Assembly (NCBI GenBank): GCA_902623175.1
Contig: CACNSR010000005.1
Span: 62,001 to 126,000, forward strand
DNA from: Halieaceae bacterium
GTDB taxonomy: Bacteria; Pseudomonadota; Gammaproteobacteria; Pseudomonadales; Halieaceae
Direction: 5' to 3'
Length of the DNA: 64,000 nt
Part shown: piece by piece, positions 54,011 to 63,444 of the stretch
Numbering within the stretch: the stretch's first letter is position 1
Layout of the letters: the number at the start of each line of letters is the position of its first letter
Translations under genes and position numbers: made by a program
The notes under the pieces: model-generated
What the model saw: the letters and a program-made list of their open reading frames with translations, nothing else
Databases searched by the model: none
What the model was told of the DNA's origin: nothing

Positions 54011-54289
54011 TTGCAAGCCCCGCCATCAAATGTGATTGCGGTTTCCTTGGGACTGGGTGATCGCAATATCCGGGTGAATGCGATAGCGCCGAGGCCGGCT
54101 GATACCGAGGCTACTGGACATGTCCCTGCGGAGCTTCTCGACCACGTGGTGAAGGGCTTGACGCTCAAGCGCTTGGGGGAGACGGTGGATGTTGTTAATC
54201 TGGCCCAGTCGCTTGCCTCTGACGGGGCGGCGCGGATCACGTGGCAAACCTTCCAAGTAGATGGTGGCGATACTCTGCTGTCAGCCTGA
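54011..54289 (+). pseudogene. Truncated C-terminal half of an SDR
   Basis: The frame encodes only the last ~85 residues of a short-chain dehydrogenase: GLGDRNIRVNAIAPRPADTE, GLTLKRLGETVD and FQVDGGDTLLS. The cofactor-binding half and the YxxxK active site are absent upstream. Conserved glycines are lost: APGP reads APRP and ITGQ reads ITWQ. The fragment starts without a ribosome-binding site and abuts the amidase gene on the other strand. It reads as a gene remnant left by a deletion or rearrangement. Confidence 0.78.
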
Positions 54290-54311
54290 GTGGGTCGCTC
54301 GTTCCGAATCC

Positions 54312-54317
54312 AGGAGG
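54312..54317 (+). promoter_or_regulatory. Consensus Shine-Dalgarno before a non-AUG start
   Basis: A perfect AGGAGG lies seven bases before ATC 54325 and four before ATC 54322, in the thiolase frame. There is no ATG, GTG or TTG at a usable distance. The nearest in-frame GTG is at 54241, inside the SDR remnant. Confidence 0.7.
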
Positions 54318-54324
54318 TTCTATC

Positions 54325-55536
54325 ATCAAAATACGAGAAACCTTTGTTTGCGAGCCTCTGAGAACCCCGGTCGGGAAGTTTGGCGGTGCCTACCGGGAAG
54401 TCGATGCCCCTTTTCTGGGTGCTGCGGTTGTTTCTGGCCTATTGCAGCGTTCGGGCCTTCCAGCCGAAGCGGTGGACGATGTCGTGTTTGCGCAGTGTTA
54501 TGCCAGCATGGAAGCCCCAGCACTAGGGCGGGTGGTGGCGTTGGACGCGGGCCTGCCCATCACGGTAGGCGGGCTCCAACTGGATCGCCGGTGTGGTTCC
54601 GGGCTGCAGGCGCTGATCTATGCATACCTTCAGGTAGCGACCGGTGGCTCAGATGTCGTGATTGCCGGCGGCGCAGAGTCCATGAGTAACGCGCCTTTTT
54701 TCACTCATGGTGCGCGCTGGGGCGTCAAAGGTCCGGTGCTTGAGTTGCAGGATGGATTGTTGCGGGGTCGCGTGACCGCAGGCGGCCAAAATTTCCCGGT
54801 TCCCGGTGGTATGTTGGAGACGGCCGAAAATCTGCGTCGCGAATATCGGATAACACGTCAGGCGCAAGATGAATTTGCCTTTGAATCGCAACGCCGCGCT
54901 CTGGCAGCGCAGGAGCAGGGCCGGCTGGACGAGGAAATTGTTCCCGTAACGGTGCCTGGCCGAGAGGCGGACACACTGGTATCCGAGGATGAAACGCCGC
55001 GGGCGACAACCCTGGAAGCGCTTGCTGCACTCGAGCCAATCAGGACGAAAATCGACTCTGAGGCAACGGTGACCGCCGGTAACGCCAGCACCCAGAACGA
55101 CGGCGCATCCGCCAGTATCGTGGCAAGTCAGGAAGCGGTAGAGCGATATGAGTTGAAGCCATTTGCTCGCCTTCTGTCATGGGCCGTGGTGGGTGTTGAG
55201 CCTGCAAGGATGGGTATCGGCCCGGTGCCAGCCGTTGAGAAGGCGCTACTGGCCGCAGATTTGACAATGGCCGATATCGACCTAATCGAGCTTAACGAAG
55301 CGTTCGCTGCGCAGGTGTTGGCTTGTACCCAGGCACTGGATTTCAAAACAGCCGATTTCGACAGGCTCAACGTCAATGGCTCGGGTATTTCCTTGGGACA
55401 TCCGGTAGGGGCGACCGGTGGGCGCATACTCGCCACCCTGTTGCGGGAAATGTCGCGACGCGATGCGCGTTACGGGCTAGAAACCATGTGTATAGGAGGA
55501 GGTCAGGGGCTGGCCGCCGTATTCGAGCGGGTTTAG
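54325..55536 (+). CDS. Thiolase (acetyl-CoA C-acyltransferase) with apparent AUC start
   Basis: Degradative-type thiolase of 403 residues, cleaving 3-ketoacyl-CoA with CoA. The acylated Cys is in LDRRCGSGLQAL, the second active-site region is ELNEAFAAQ, the His is in SLGHPVGATGGR and the second Cys in CIGGGQGLAAVFER; all are intact. Homologues begin at the sequence KIRETFVCEPLRTPVGKFGG, and here the residue before it is encoded by ATC (54325), seven bases after AGGAGG. An ATG-to-ATC change, or a real AUC start, both fit; initiation at GTG 54241 would add 28 residues of non-homologous sequence. It lies 40 bp after the SDR remnant, and a real enzyme is likely because the domain is undamaged. 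Confidence 0.88.
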   Translation: MKIRETFVCEPLRTPVGKFGGAYREVDAPFLGAAVVSGLLQRSGLPAEAVDDVVFAQCYASMEAPALGRVVALDAGLPITVGGLQLDRRCGSGLQALIYAYLQVATGGSDVVIAGGAESMSNAPFFTHGARWGVKGPVLELQDGLLRGRVTAGGQNFPVPGGMLETAENLRREYRITRQAQDEFAFESQRRALAAQEQGRLDEEIVPVTVPGREADTLVSEDETPRATTLEALAALEPIRTKIDSEATVTAGNASTQNDGASASIVASQEAVERYELKPFARLLSWAVVGVEPARMGIGPVPAVEKALLAADLTMADIDLIELNEAFAAQVLACTQALDFKTADFDRLNVNGSGISLGHPVGATGGRILATLLREMSRRDARYGLETMCIGGGQGLAAVFERV

Positions 55537-55647
55537 CGCTTTTATCGCGTAAACTGGCCCCGACGTGCTCTTGCAGGTGTTCGCTGTTAAGGCCAGGGGC
55601 AGGCTATCAGTAGCGGGCGAGAGAATCTGCGTGTACCCGGTTGAGTT

Positions 55648-56220
55648 TTATACTTCATTCGATGGATGGAAAGGGCAAGAATCCTCTTTCTCCACCAGAT
55701 CGTAGGCGAACATGAACTTGGCGACCCCCGCCAGAATACCACCCACCAATCCCAGCTCTAGGATTTCAGCGTCGCTGAAGTGCCGTGCGAGTTTCTGGTG
55801 TAACGCCGGGTTCAGTGTGCCGTCAGGCTGGGTGAGTGCTAGCTGCTCTCCCAGTGCGAGCACCGCCTTCTCGGCATTGGTGAACGGGCCATTCTCGGGG
55901 TCATCAAAAGCGTCTATTTGCTCTTCAGAGAGCCCCGCCGCCAGTGCATCCCGACGATTGCCCTGATTACAGAAGCGGCAACCATGGAGAGTGGAGAGCC
56001 TCAGCCTTAAGAGCTCCTTGTATGGTTGAGCCACTGTGCCGCCGCGAAAGATTTCTCCATAGAAGGATTCCACATACCAGCGGTAAAGGTCTGGGTGATT
56101 CGCGAAGACCTCAAAGAACGTGGCATCACCGCGCAGCGCCATGGAGGCCTCCCACGCCGAGGCAATGTCCTCCGGCATTTCAGAGGCATCGATTCTCTTC
56201 AACGTTGGCTCCGGCTTCAT
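55648..56220 (-). CDS. Carboxymuconolactone decarboxylase/AhpD-like protein
   Basis: 190-residue all-helical protein. The CxxC motif HGCRFCNQGN, with the adjacent His position changed to Asn, is the redox or decarboxylase site of the family. GAGGAAAAT before the ATG is a good ribosome-binding site. It follows the MFS gene by seven bases and is probably co-transcribed. Members act as alkylhydroperoxidase partners or as lactone decarboxylases; which of these applies is not clear. It is convergent with the thiolase. Confidence 0.87.
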   Translation of the reverse strand: MKPEPTLKRIDASEMPEDIASAWEASMALRGDATFFEVFANHPDLYRWYVESFYGEIFRGGTVAQPYKELLRLRLSTLHGCRFCNQGNRRDALAAGLSEEQIDAFDDPENGPFTNAEKAVLALGEQLALTQPDGTLNPALHQKLARHFSDAEILELGLVGGILAGVAKFMFAYDLVEKEDSCPFHPSNEV

Positions 56221-56227
56221 ATTTTCC

Positions 56228-57499
56228 TCAGATCATAGCCTTGAGTTGCTCGTCCCGGTAGCGGCCAAGCAGGAGCAGCGCCAGCGAGCAGATGATGAAG
56301 CCCCACATGGAGTAATAGAGTGCCTGATCGTAGGATCCAGTGTTGCTATACACGGCGCCAAAGGCTGCGGGCCCAAAGCCAGCACCAAGGCCAAACAATG
56401 CATACAGAGCGCCGTAGATGCGGGCGTAGCTGCGTACGCCGAAGTAGCGGGATACCAAATACGCTAGCAGGTCGTACTCGACGCCTGCGGCCACACCCAG
56501 CAACACGATGGCAATGACCATCTGGCTATAGCTAGGGTCAGCGCCTGCGAACATCATCATGGAAATCGCCGGCATGATCATAAGTGCACAGGCGATCGCG
56601 GGCGCCCAGATAAAGTCCAGTAGGTAGCCAGCAACCAGTCGTCCGGCATAGACCGAATACCCCAAAAAGCTTGCCAGTAAGACAGCGTCGCCCCGCTGGA
56701 AGCCCTTGGAACCCATCATGGTTTCCAGATTGGGAATCGGTCCGCCAATAGCAAAGGACAGGGGCAGGAAGATCGCGCCCAGTAACCACAGGCGCCAATC
56801 TTTCACCGCCTGAATGAAGGTAAAGCCATACTGTTGCATGGTGCTGCCGGTCTCGCGGCTGAGCGCTGCCAGCCCTTCAGCCCGCTTGGCGACCTTGGGA
56901 TCATCCACATCGTGGAACGCAAAGAGGGCAATTGGCAGAGCGACGATCAGCGGTAGGAAGCCGATGCCGACGTAAGCCATGCGCCAACCAACGCTATTGA
57001 TCAGTTCCTCGGCGATCAGCTTGGCCACTGCGCCGCCGATTCCGGTGCCCACCAATGCAATCCCCAAAGCCAGGCCGCGCTTTTCGTGGAACCATCGCGA
57101 GATGGCCTTGGTAAAGGTGATGGGCAGGGTACCGGCACTGAGGGCTGACAGCAGCCCCCAGAGACAAAGGTACAGCGTGTGCGAGCCGTTATTGAGAGAG
57201 AACAACATCATGCCCATGGCAAAGGTCAGCATGGAAATCAGTGCCACTTTCCGGACCCCGTAACGATCCGAAAGGTAACCCGCCATCGGCGCGCTGATGA
57301 CCGTCACGACGCAAAAAGGCACCAGTCCGAGCATGATCTGATCGATGCCCCAGCCAAATTCCACAGCGAGAGGTTGGGCAAAGACACCAATCGTGTAGAA
57401 GGGCAGCGGCGACATGCCCAGAGAAATGCCGAAAGTGGATGCCAATACGACTGGCCAGCCGTAGCGGAATTCGCGGAATTGCGAGGTATCGAATGCCAT
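56228..57499 (-). CDS. MFS transporter, monocarboxylate/oxalate-formate type
   Basis: Twelve-helix carrier of 423 residues. Loop 2-3 has GYLSDRYGVRKVALIS, and the central loop and helix 7 layout with GFQRGDAVLLASFLGYSVYAGRLVAGYLLD fits the OFA/monocarboxylate group of the MFS. It is the first gene of a unit with the AhpD-like gene and lies 270 bp after malonyl-CoA decarboxylase on the same strand; that gap shows no gene. The carried acid is not known, but malonate or another short carboxylate is plausible from the neighbour. Confidence 0.88.
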   Translation of the reverse strand: MAFDTSQFREFRYGWPVVLASTFGISLGMSPLPFYTIGVFAQPLAVEFGWGIDQIMLGLVPFCVVTVISAPMAGYLSDRYGVRKVALISMLTFAMGMMLFSLNNGSHTLYLCLWGLLSALSAGTLPITFTKAISRWFHEKRGLALGIALVGTGIGGAVAKLIAEELINSVGWRMAYVGIGFLPLIVALPIALFAFHDVDDPKVAKRAEGLAALSRETGSTMQQYGFTFIQAVKDWRLWLLGAIFLPLSFAIGGPIPNLETMMGSKGFQRGDAVLLASFLGYSVYAGRLVAGYLLDFIWAPAIACALMIMPAISMMMFAGADPSYSQMVIAIVLLGVAAGVEYDLLAYLVSRYFGVRSYARIYGALYALFGLGAGFGPAAFGAVYSNTGSYDQALYYSMWGFIICSLALLLLGRYRDEQLKAMI

Positions 57500-57769
57500 G
57501 CTGTCTTACCGCCTGATTATTGTTGTTTGAGGCGCCCCAGAGCGCTCGCACGCTCTTGATCATACCTGTGGTGTGGCTGATTGCCACTGCCCAGTAGCGG
57601 CCTTTTGCAGCCGTTGGCGCCAGCAGATCCTATTAGGAAGAGAGCGCTGGAGCGTCGTATGACAATCAGTGGCCTTAGCCGGTGGGGCTACAGCTGACCG
57701 CTATTTAGCGTTGGCAGCCTTCGATGGGTGAGGACTCTTTCTCACTGCGGATTAAAGACTGCTGAACGT

Positions 57770-59113
57770 TCAGCTCAAGAGTCGCGCGACGGCGCGTGAG
57801 ATCGCCACCTCGCTTTGATCAAAGTAGGCATCATGGTTCTCTTCGATGCTGTCTAGGTCGTAGAGGTAGTTGACCATCATACCTACCGACTGCTGCAGTC
57901 CCTTGTCGCTCAGATCCGCCGCCCAGTGGATGGCATGCAAACTCGCCCCGTTACCCAGGTGGAAGCGCGCCACGGGGTCCAGCGCGAGATCTTGAGAGCG
58001 CTCTTTGACGAGGTATCGCGCACAGAGCTCGAGCGCGGCTTCCCACCGCGGGTCGGTGGTGTCGGTTCCATGCACTTTGGCCAATGAGCGCAGTTCGTGA
58101 ATGTCGAGATCCGGCGAGTCATGCTCTGTCGCGAGCCACTTACAAAATCCGGGTACTGGCGAGAGCGTTACATAGCGCTTGGCCTTGGGATAGCGTTTAC
58201 CTATTTCTTCCACGACTTGCTTGATCAAAAAGTTGCCAAAAGATACTCCGGCCAGCCCCGGGTGGCAGTTGCTGATGGAGTAAAAGACGACAGTGTCGAG
58301 GTCCTTTCGGTCTGCAGGTTCTGCTGTCTTGTCGATCAGAGGCGCAATCGCCGTGGGAATACCAGAGGTAAGCGCCACCTCAACAAATACGAGCGGATCA
58401 TCCGGCATCGCAGGATGGAAAAAGGCGAAGCACATGCGGTTCTCGCGGAGTCGCGAGCGCAGATCGTCCCAGCCCTGAATGGCATGCACCGACTCGTACT
58501 GAATGATGCGCTCCAGCACCGCCGCTGGTGAGTTCCAGTCAATAACGCGTAACTCCAGAAAGCCGCGGTTGAACCAGGATACAAACTGATGTTTGAGGTC
58601 GGTATCAACCCGTTTAAGTTCGGGGCGGTCTGGAAGCAGTTGCAGCAGGGCGCCGCGCATCTTCACCAGCACCGAGGTCGCATCTGGCGCCATATTCATG
58701 CGCCGGAAGAGTTTGACCCGGGGAGCCTCGATCGCCTTTCCTAACGATGTCAGCTGCTCATTGGAGCGATTTGTCTGATACGCATTGGCTGCGGCGATGA
58801 TTCCCTCAGGATCGGCATCGAATGCAGTGCCAAGCGCCTCAAAAAAAAGGGTTTGGTTGGCGGCATCTAGCGCCTGATAGTCTGAAATGACCTCGCAGGC
58901 TAACGCGAGACCAGATGCTTCGCCGCGGTGATGAAGCAACTGCCGACATTTGGCTAGTAAATCGCCTGATGGTGCCTCAGCTGCAGCTTGCCGCCTGCGC
59001 GCCAAAATGCCTTTGCCTGCACTGATGACCGAACCGAGCAATCCCGCCAATCCTGAGCCGGATTGGCGCTGAGCTTCTGCGGGCGGTTGTGCGTCGGCGG
59101 ACATTCCATTCAC
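57770..59113 (-). CDS. mcd: Malonyl-CoA decarboxylase
   Basis: 447-residue enzyme converting malonyl-CoA to acetyl-CoA and CO2. Diagnostic segments are VVFYSISNCHPGLAGVSFGNFLIKQVV, TLSPVPGFCKWL (catalytic Ser/His region of the GNAT-like domain) and FHLGNGASLHAIHWAAD. The N-terminal helical domain is present after a 50-residue variable leader. The acid-coupled neighbours are an MFS carrier and an AhpD-like protein. Malonate itself would need malonyl-CoA synthetase, which is not clearly present; the AMP-forming ligase at 50627 is not close to MatB in motif detail. Confidence 0.95.
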   Translation of the reverse strand: MNGMSADAQPPAEAQRQSGSGLAGLLGSVISAGKGILARRRQAAAEAPSGDLLAKCRQLLHHRGEASGLALACEVISDYQALDAANQTLFFEALGTAFDADPEGIIAAANAYQTNRSNEQLTSLGKAIEAPRVKLFRRMNMAPDATSVLVKMRGALLQLLPDRPELKRVDTDLKHQFVSWFNRGFLELRVIDWNSPAAVLERIIQYESVHAIQGWDDLRSRLRENRMCFAFFHPAMPDDPLVFVEVALTSGIPTAIAPLIDKTAEPADRKDLDTVVFYSISNCHPGLAGVSFGNFLIKQVVEEIGKRYPKAKRYVTLSPVPGFCKWLATEHDSPDLDIHELRSLAKVHGTDTTDPRWEAALELCARYLVKERSQDLALDPVARFHLGNGASLHAIHWAADLSDKGLQQSVGMMVNYLYDLDSIEENHDAYFDQSEVAISRAVARLLS

Positions 59114-59271
59114 CTGTTATTTCCCCGCCTTGAATCATATCGGTTCAGATTACTTGGCTCTAGCTTTTTGCGCGGTGCGGGTTGCCGGTGTACCACAGAT
59201 GATCGCGGGATTGGGGCACAATGGAGGTTAGGTAGCGCGATCTTTATAGCTGGGGCCCGATAGTTCAATCA

Positions 59272-60831
59272 ATGTTGACGACAATAGACATCGCGATCGC
59301 GGCGATTTATGCGCTGGCTCTGTTTGCCCTGGCGCAATGGGTATCGCGCGATAGAGCAGGTGATCGGCAGGACGCACACGGCTATTTTCTCGCTGGCAGG
59401 GCATTGCCGTGGTGGGCGATTGGCGCCTCTCTGATTGCCGCCAACATCTCGGCAGAGCAGATCATCGGTATGTCCGGATCAGGCTATGCTATCGGTTTGG
59501 CCATCGCTTCTTACGAGTGGATGGCTGCGTTTACGCTGCTCTTAGTGGGTAAGTTCCTGTTGCCCATCTTTTTGCACACGGGCATCTACACGATGCCCCA
59601 GTTTTTGGCCCAGCGTTATGATGCAAGGGTCAAAACTGTCATGGCAGTGTTCTGGTTGAGTGTCTATACGATGGTCAATCTCACTTCCATTCTCTGGTTG
59701 GGTGCCCTGGCAATGAGTACCGTCGCAGGCGTGGATCTCACCATCGGATTGGTCTCACTGGGGCTGTTTGCGCTGGCTTATTCACTTTCTGGCGGGCTGA
59801 GAGCGGTTGCGCTGACAGACATCGTTCAGGTGATCTTGCTGGTCATCGGTGGTGTCATGATTTCCTGGATACTCCTGGACCAGATCAGCGAGGGGGCCGG
59901 ACCTATTGCGGGTTTTGTGTCCCTATCCGAGCAGGCCTCTGGCAAATTTCACATGATTCTGCATCGGGATCATCCGCACTATGTCAGCCTGCCCGGTCTA
60001 TCGGTGTTGCTTGGCGGTTTGTGGGTGATGAACCTCGCCTACTGGGGTTTCAATCAATACATCATACAGAGAGCCCTGGCCGCAAAGAACGTGGCGGAGG
60101 CGCAAAAAGGGATCGCGCTCGCCGCGTTCCTAAAGCTACTCATGCCGCTGATCGTCGTGCTGCCCGGCATTGCGATGACGATTCTTACCCCCGGCCTGCC
60201 TTCTCCAGACCAGGCCTACCCCTCTGCGATGACCTTATTGCCCATCGGGATCAGAGGGCTGGTCTTTGCCGCCCTTCTCGCAGCCATCGTTTCTTCACTG
60301 GCTTCGATGTGCAACAGCATTTCAACAATCTTCACCATGGACATCGCCCCGACGTTGGGGATGCGTAGTGATGACGGTGCCCTGCAGGTGCGCCGGGGCC
60401 GCACAGTGGCGGTGATTGCCATGATGATTGCGATGCTCACGGCACGACCATTGCTCGGTAATTTCGAACAGGCGTTTCAGTATATTCAGGAGTTCACCGG
60501 ATTTTTCACGCCCGGTATCGTTGCAATCTTCGCTCTGGGTTTATTCTGGTCGCGAACTACGGCGACAGCCGCGTTACTCTCGGCATTGGCCTCGGCCTTG
60601 CTCTCACTCTTTTTCAAACTGGTATGGCCGGAGCTGCCATTTATGGACAGGGTGGGCCTGGTGTTCTGCTTGTGTCTGGTGATTGGCATTGCGTGGTCTC
60701 TAGCGAGGCCGTCACCGCAACGCGGCTTTGTCGACCCAGCAGGCGTGAGTTTTGGGACAACACAAGGTTTCAATCTCAGCGCGCTGACGGTTACGCTGAT
60801 CCTCGCCTTTTTCTACACGGTGTGGTGGTAG
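59272..60831 (+). CDS. Sodium:solute symporter (SGLT-like)
   Basis: Thirteen-to-fourteen-helix sodium-coupled carrier of 519 residues, SSS family. The motif GRALPWWAIGASLIAANISAEQIIGMSG and the helix LAYSLSGGLRAVALTDIVQVILL are the family's sodium and substrate regions. The next gene, 18 bp downstream, is glucokinase, so glucose is the likely substrate. The frame begins at ATG 59272 with no strong ribosome-binding site. Confidence 0.92.
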   Translation: MLTTIDIAIAAIYALALFALAQWVSRDRAGDRQDAHGYFLAGRALPWWAIGASLIAANISAEQIIGMSGSGYAIGLAIASYEWMAAFTLLLVGKFLLPIFLHTGIYTMPQFLAQRYDARVKTVMAVFWLSVYTMVNLTSILWLGALAMSTVAGVDLTIGLVSLGLFALAYSLSGGLRAVALTDIVQVILLVIGGVMISWILLDQISEGAGPIAGFVSLSEQASGKFHMILHRDHPHYVSLPGLSVLLGGLWVMNLAYWGFNQYIIQRALAAKNVAEAQKGIALAAFLKLLMPLIVVLPGIAMTILTPGLPSPDQAYPSAMTLLPIGIRGLVFAALLAAIVSSLASMCNSISTIFTMDIAPTLGMRSDDGALQVRRGRTVAVIAMMIAMLTARPLLGNFEQAFQYIQEFTGFFTPGIVAIFALGLFWSRTTATAALLSALASALLSLFFKLVWPELPFMDRVGLVFCLCLVIGIAWSLARPSPQRGFVDPAGVSFGTTQGFNLSALTVTLILAFFYTVWW

Positions 60832-60849
60832 TGATCGGAGCATCCCGCG

Positions 60850-61836
60850 ATGACCGACCAAATTGAACCCGATTGGGCGCTCCTCGCCGATATCGGCGGC
60901 ACCCACGCGCGCTTCGCCTATCTGAAGCCGGATGATCTCACCCCGCAACCCATCGGCACCTATACCGCTGAGGCCTGTCCTCAGTTTGAAATGGTCATGG
61001 AACAACTTTGCACTTCGATTGAGGAGCTCGATTTGCCGCTTGGCCGGCTGGAGCGCATCTGTCTGGCGGTCGCTGCAAACCCCTCTGCTGATGAGATTGC
61101 GCTCACCAATAACGGATGGCGTTTTCGCCGCAGTGAGCTGGCCAAGATGCTGGGCTGTGACAATATGCTTGTCGTCAATGACTTCGAGGCGGTGGCGCGA
61201 TCCGTTCCACTCCTAAAATCTGACGACACGGTGCAAATTGGCGGTGGTGAGGCTCAGTCGAGCGGAGTGATGGTCGCCATCGGTCCCGGAACGGGAACGG
61301 GCGTTGCAAGCCTGATTGTTGATGGCGCGGGAGAGCCGTTGGTAGTGCCGGGAGAGGGCGGGCATGTTGATTTCGCGCCGGTTGGCGATACCGAGATCGC
61401 CGTGCTGCAGCATCTGCGGGGCCAGTTTGATCGGGTGTCGATCGAGAGGCTTTTGAGTGGCGACGGTATCTTGAATCTCTATCGCACGCTGTGCGATATC
61501 AATGGATGCGGTATGGCAATGCGCACCCCCGAAGCAGTGGGCGAGGCTGCCCAAGCCGATACCGACCCCATGGCGGGAGAGGCAATGGCCCTATTTTTCG
61601 CTGTGTTGGGCTCGGTCGCAGGGGATTTGGCTTTGACTCTGGGCGCAAGGGGAGGGGTGTATATCGCCGGGGGTATTGTGCCGCGCTATGTGGAGCTGAT
61701 GCGCCGCAGCCAGTTTCGCTTCCGCTTCGAATCCAAAGGGCGGTTTTCTGAGCACAATAAAATGATCCCAAGCTTCGTTGTGACCCACCCCAACCCAGGC
61801 TTGCTGGGTGTCGCGTGCGTCAGTAGCAATACCTAG
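60850..61836 (+). CDS. glk: Glucokinase
   Basis: Bacterial Glk-type hexokinase of 328 residues. The ATP loop LLADIGGTHARFAYL, the sugar-binding VVNDFEAVARSV and GPGTGTGVASLI, and GEGGHVDFAP are diagnostic. A GGAG site lies before the ATG. Coupled to the upstream sodium symporter, it gives a two-gene glucose uptake and phosphorylation unit. It converges on the BCCT gene with a 15-base gap. Confidence 0.95.
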   Translation: MTDQIEPDWALLADIGGTHARFAYLKPDDLTPQPIGTYTAEACPQFEMVMEQLCTSIEELDLPLGRLERICLAVAANPSADEIALTNNGWRFRRSELAKMLGCDNMLVVNDFEAVARSVPLLKSDDTVQIGGGEAQSSGVMVAIGPGTGTGVASLIVDGAGEPLVVPGEGGHVDFAPVGDTEIAVLQHLRGQFDRVSIERLLSGDGILNLYRTLCDINGCGMAMRTPEAVGEAAQADTDPMAGEAMALFFAVLGSVAGDLALTLGARGGVYIAGGIVPRYVELMRRSQFRFRFESKGRFSEHNKMIPSFVVTHPNPGLLGVACVSSNT

Positions 61837-61851
61837 CGTTGGATTGAGATC

Positions 61852-63444
61852 TCAGCTTGAGCTTTTAATGTCAGCGAGCATGGCATACACCAGCGCGCAG
61901 AGCATAAACAGCATCACCGCAGAAAACGGTAGCGCACCGATAATCATCACCGAGCGCAGCGCGTCCATGCCACCGGCAAAGAGCAAAGTAATAATCACCA
62001 GTCCCAACAGCACGCTCCAGAGCACGATATGTCTGGGGCGTATGCCGTCTGTCGCTCCACCCGAGACGATGGTGTTAATAACTAAAACCGCCGAGTCGGC
62101 GGAGGTGACCAGATAGGTAATGAGCAGCAAGACACACAGGGTGGCCACCGGTAGCACCCAGTCTGCGGCGAACAGGTTTTCGACGGTGGCAAACAATTGC
62201 GCCGATAGGTCTGCGTCGATAATCGCGCCGTTAGCAATCCCGCTCAGCTCCAGGTCAAGCGCAGTGCCGCCAACGATGCAGAACCAGGCAAAGCACATCG
62301 CAGAAGGGGCGATGATAGCCCCCACCACATACTCCCGTATCGTTCTGCCCTGAGAAACGCGAGCGAGGAAGAGGCCGACAAAAGGTGTGAAAGCAATCCA
62401 CCAAGCCCAATAGAAAATGTTCCACGCGGCTTGCCAGTCACTCAGTGCCTGGGATGTTTCGGTATCACCACCACTCCAGATTGTGAAAGACATGGCAGGT
62501 AACCATCGGACATATTCTGTCAGGCCAGAGATAAACATCTCTCCGGCGAATACTGTTGCGCCAAAAATCACAAAGATGAGGAGCAGTAACCACGACAGCG
62601 CCATATTGAGATTCGAAAGCCAGCGGATCCCGCGACCGATGCCTGACAAGGCCGAAAGCATGGCAGCCAGAGTGAGCAAGATCACTGCCAGCGAGAGGGC
62701 TGTGAGGCTTGGCTTGCCGTTGTTGACCAACCAGTCCCAGGCCGTGATTTGATGCATACCGAACGTGAGCTGATTGACACCGTAACCGATGGTCACGCCG
62801 ATACCGATAATCGTCGCCAGAATCGCCGCGGCGTCGACAACCGCACCGACGCGTCTCGCGGTTTCAGGGTTGAGCACTGCGGTAAAGGGTGACCGAATGG
62901 TAAGCGGCATATCGCGTCTATAGGCAAAGTAAGCGAGCGACATGCCCACTATCGCGTAGCAGCCCCATGGGGTGAGACCGTAATGGAGTAATGTCCACTT
63001 GTAGGCAGCCGCGAGGTTCTCCCGCTCCAATGCCGAGGTGGTGCCCATGATGACGTCGGGATTATTGGCAAAGTGTGCGAGGGGCTCGGCGGTGGAGTAG
63101 GTCAGCATGCCGACCCCGATACCGGCGCCAAACATCATTGAGAACCAGGCAAACCGACTGAACTCAGGTGCGGAGTCATCTTTTCCGAAGCGAATTCGGC
63201 CCGTGCGCGGTATGACGGCCAGCACGAGGCTGATGATCATGAAGATGGCGGACGCATAGACATACCAGCCTCTGAAATAGCCGATCGTGCCAGACTGGAT
63301 TTCCATCAGAATCGCGCTGGCGTTGCTAGCGAGCGAAGCCCACAGCACGAGGCTGACAACGATGACTTTAACGGCGATTGCCACCCAGCGGTTCTGGCCG
63401 GCATAGAACCCGGTGCTGTCGACCCGGGTGATGGACTCTGGCAT
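61852..63444 (-). CDS. BCCT-family transporter
   Basis: Twelve-helix carrier of 530 residues for betaine, carnitine, choline or similar trimethylammonium compounds. The substrate-gate helix FYWAWWIAFTPFVGLFLARVSQGRTIREYV (Trp-rich) and WTLLHYGLTPWGCYAIVG are the family marks. An AGGAG site precedes the ATG, which overlaps the stop of the upstream gene (TAATG). Osmolyte uptake or catabolic import are both possible. Confidence 0.94.
   Translation of the reverse strand: MPESITRVDSTGFYAGQNRWVAIAVKVIVVSLVLWASLASNASAILMEIQSGTIGYFRGWYVYASAIFMIISLVLAVIPRTGRIRFGKDDSAPEFSRFAWFSMMFGAGIGVGMLTYSTAEPLAHFANNPDVIMGTTSALERENLAAAYKWTLLHYGLTPWGCYAIVGMSLAYFAYRRDMPLTIRSPFTAVLNPETARRVGAVVDAAAILATIIGIGVTIGYGVNQLTFGMHQITAWDWLVNNGKPSLTALSLAVILLTLAAMLSALSGIGRGIRWLSNLNMALSWLLLLIFVIFGATVFAGEMFISGLTEYVRWLPAMSFTIWSGGDTETSQALSDWQAAWNIFYWAWWIAFTPFVGLFLARVSQGRTIREYVVGAIIAPSAMCFAWFCIVGGTALDLELSGIANGAIIDADLSAQLFATVENLFAADWVLPVATLCVLLLITYLVTSADSAVLVINTIVSGGATDGIRPRHIVLWSVLLGLVIITLLFAGGMDALRSVMIIGALPFSAVMLFMLCALVYAMLADIKSSS

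Noticed and set aside
54117-54126. Third match to CATGTCCCTG
   Set aside because: Part of the SDR remnant coding sequence (GHVPAE), so shared bases with the operator-like motif are probably chance.
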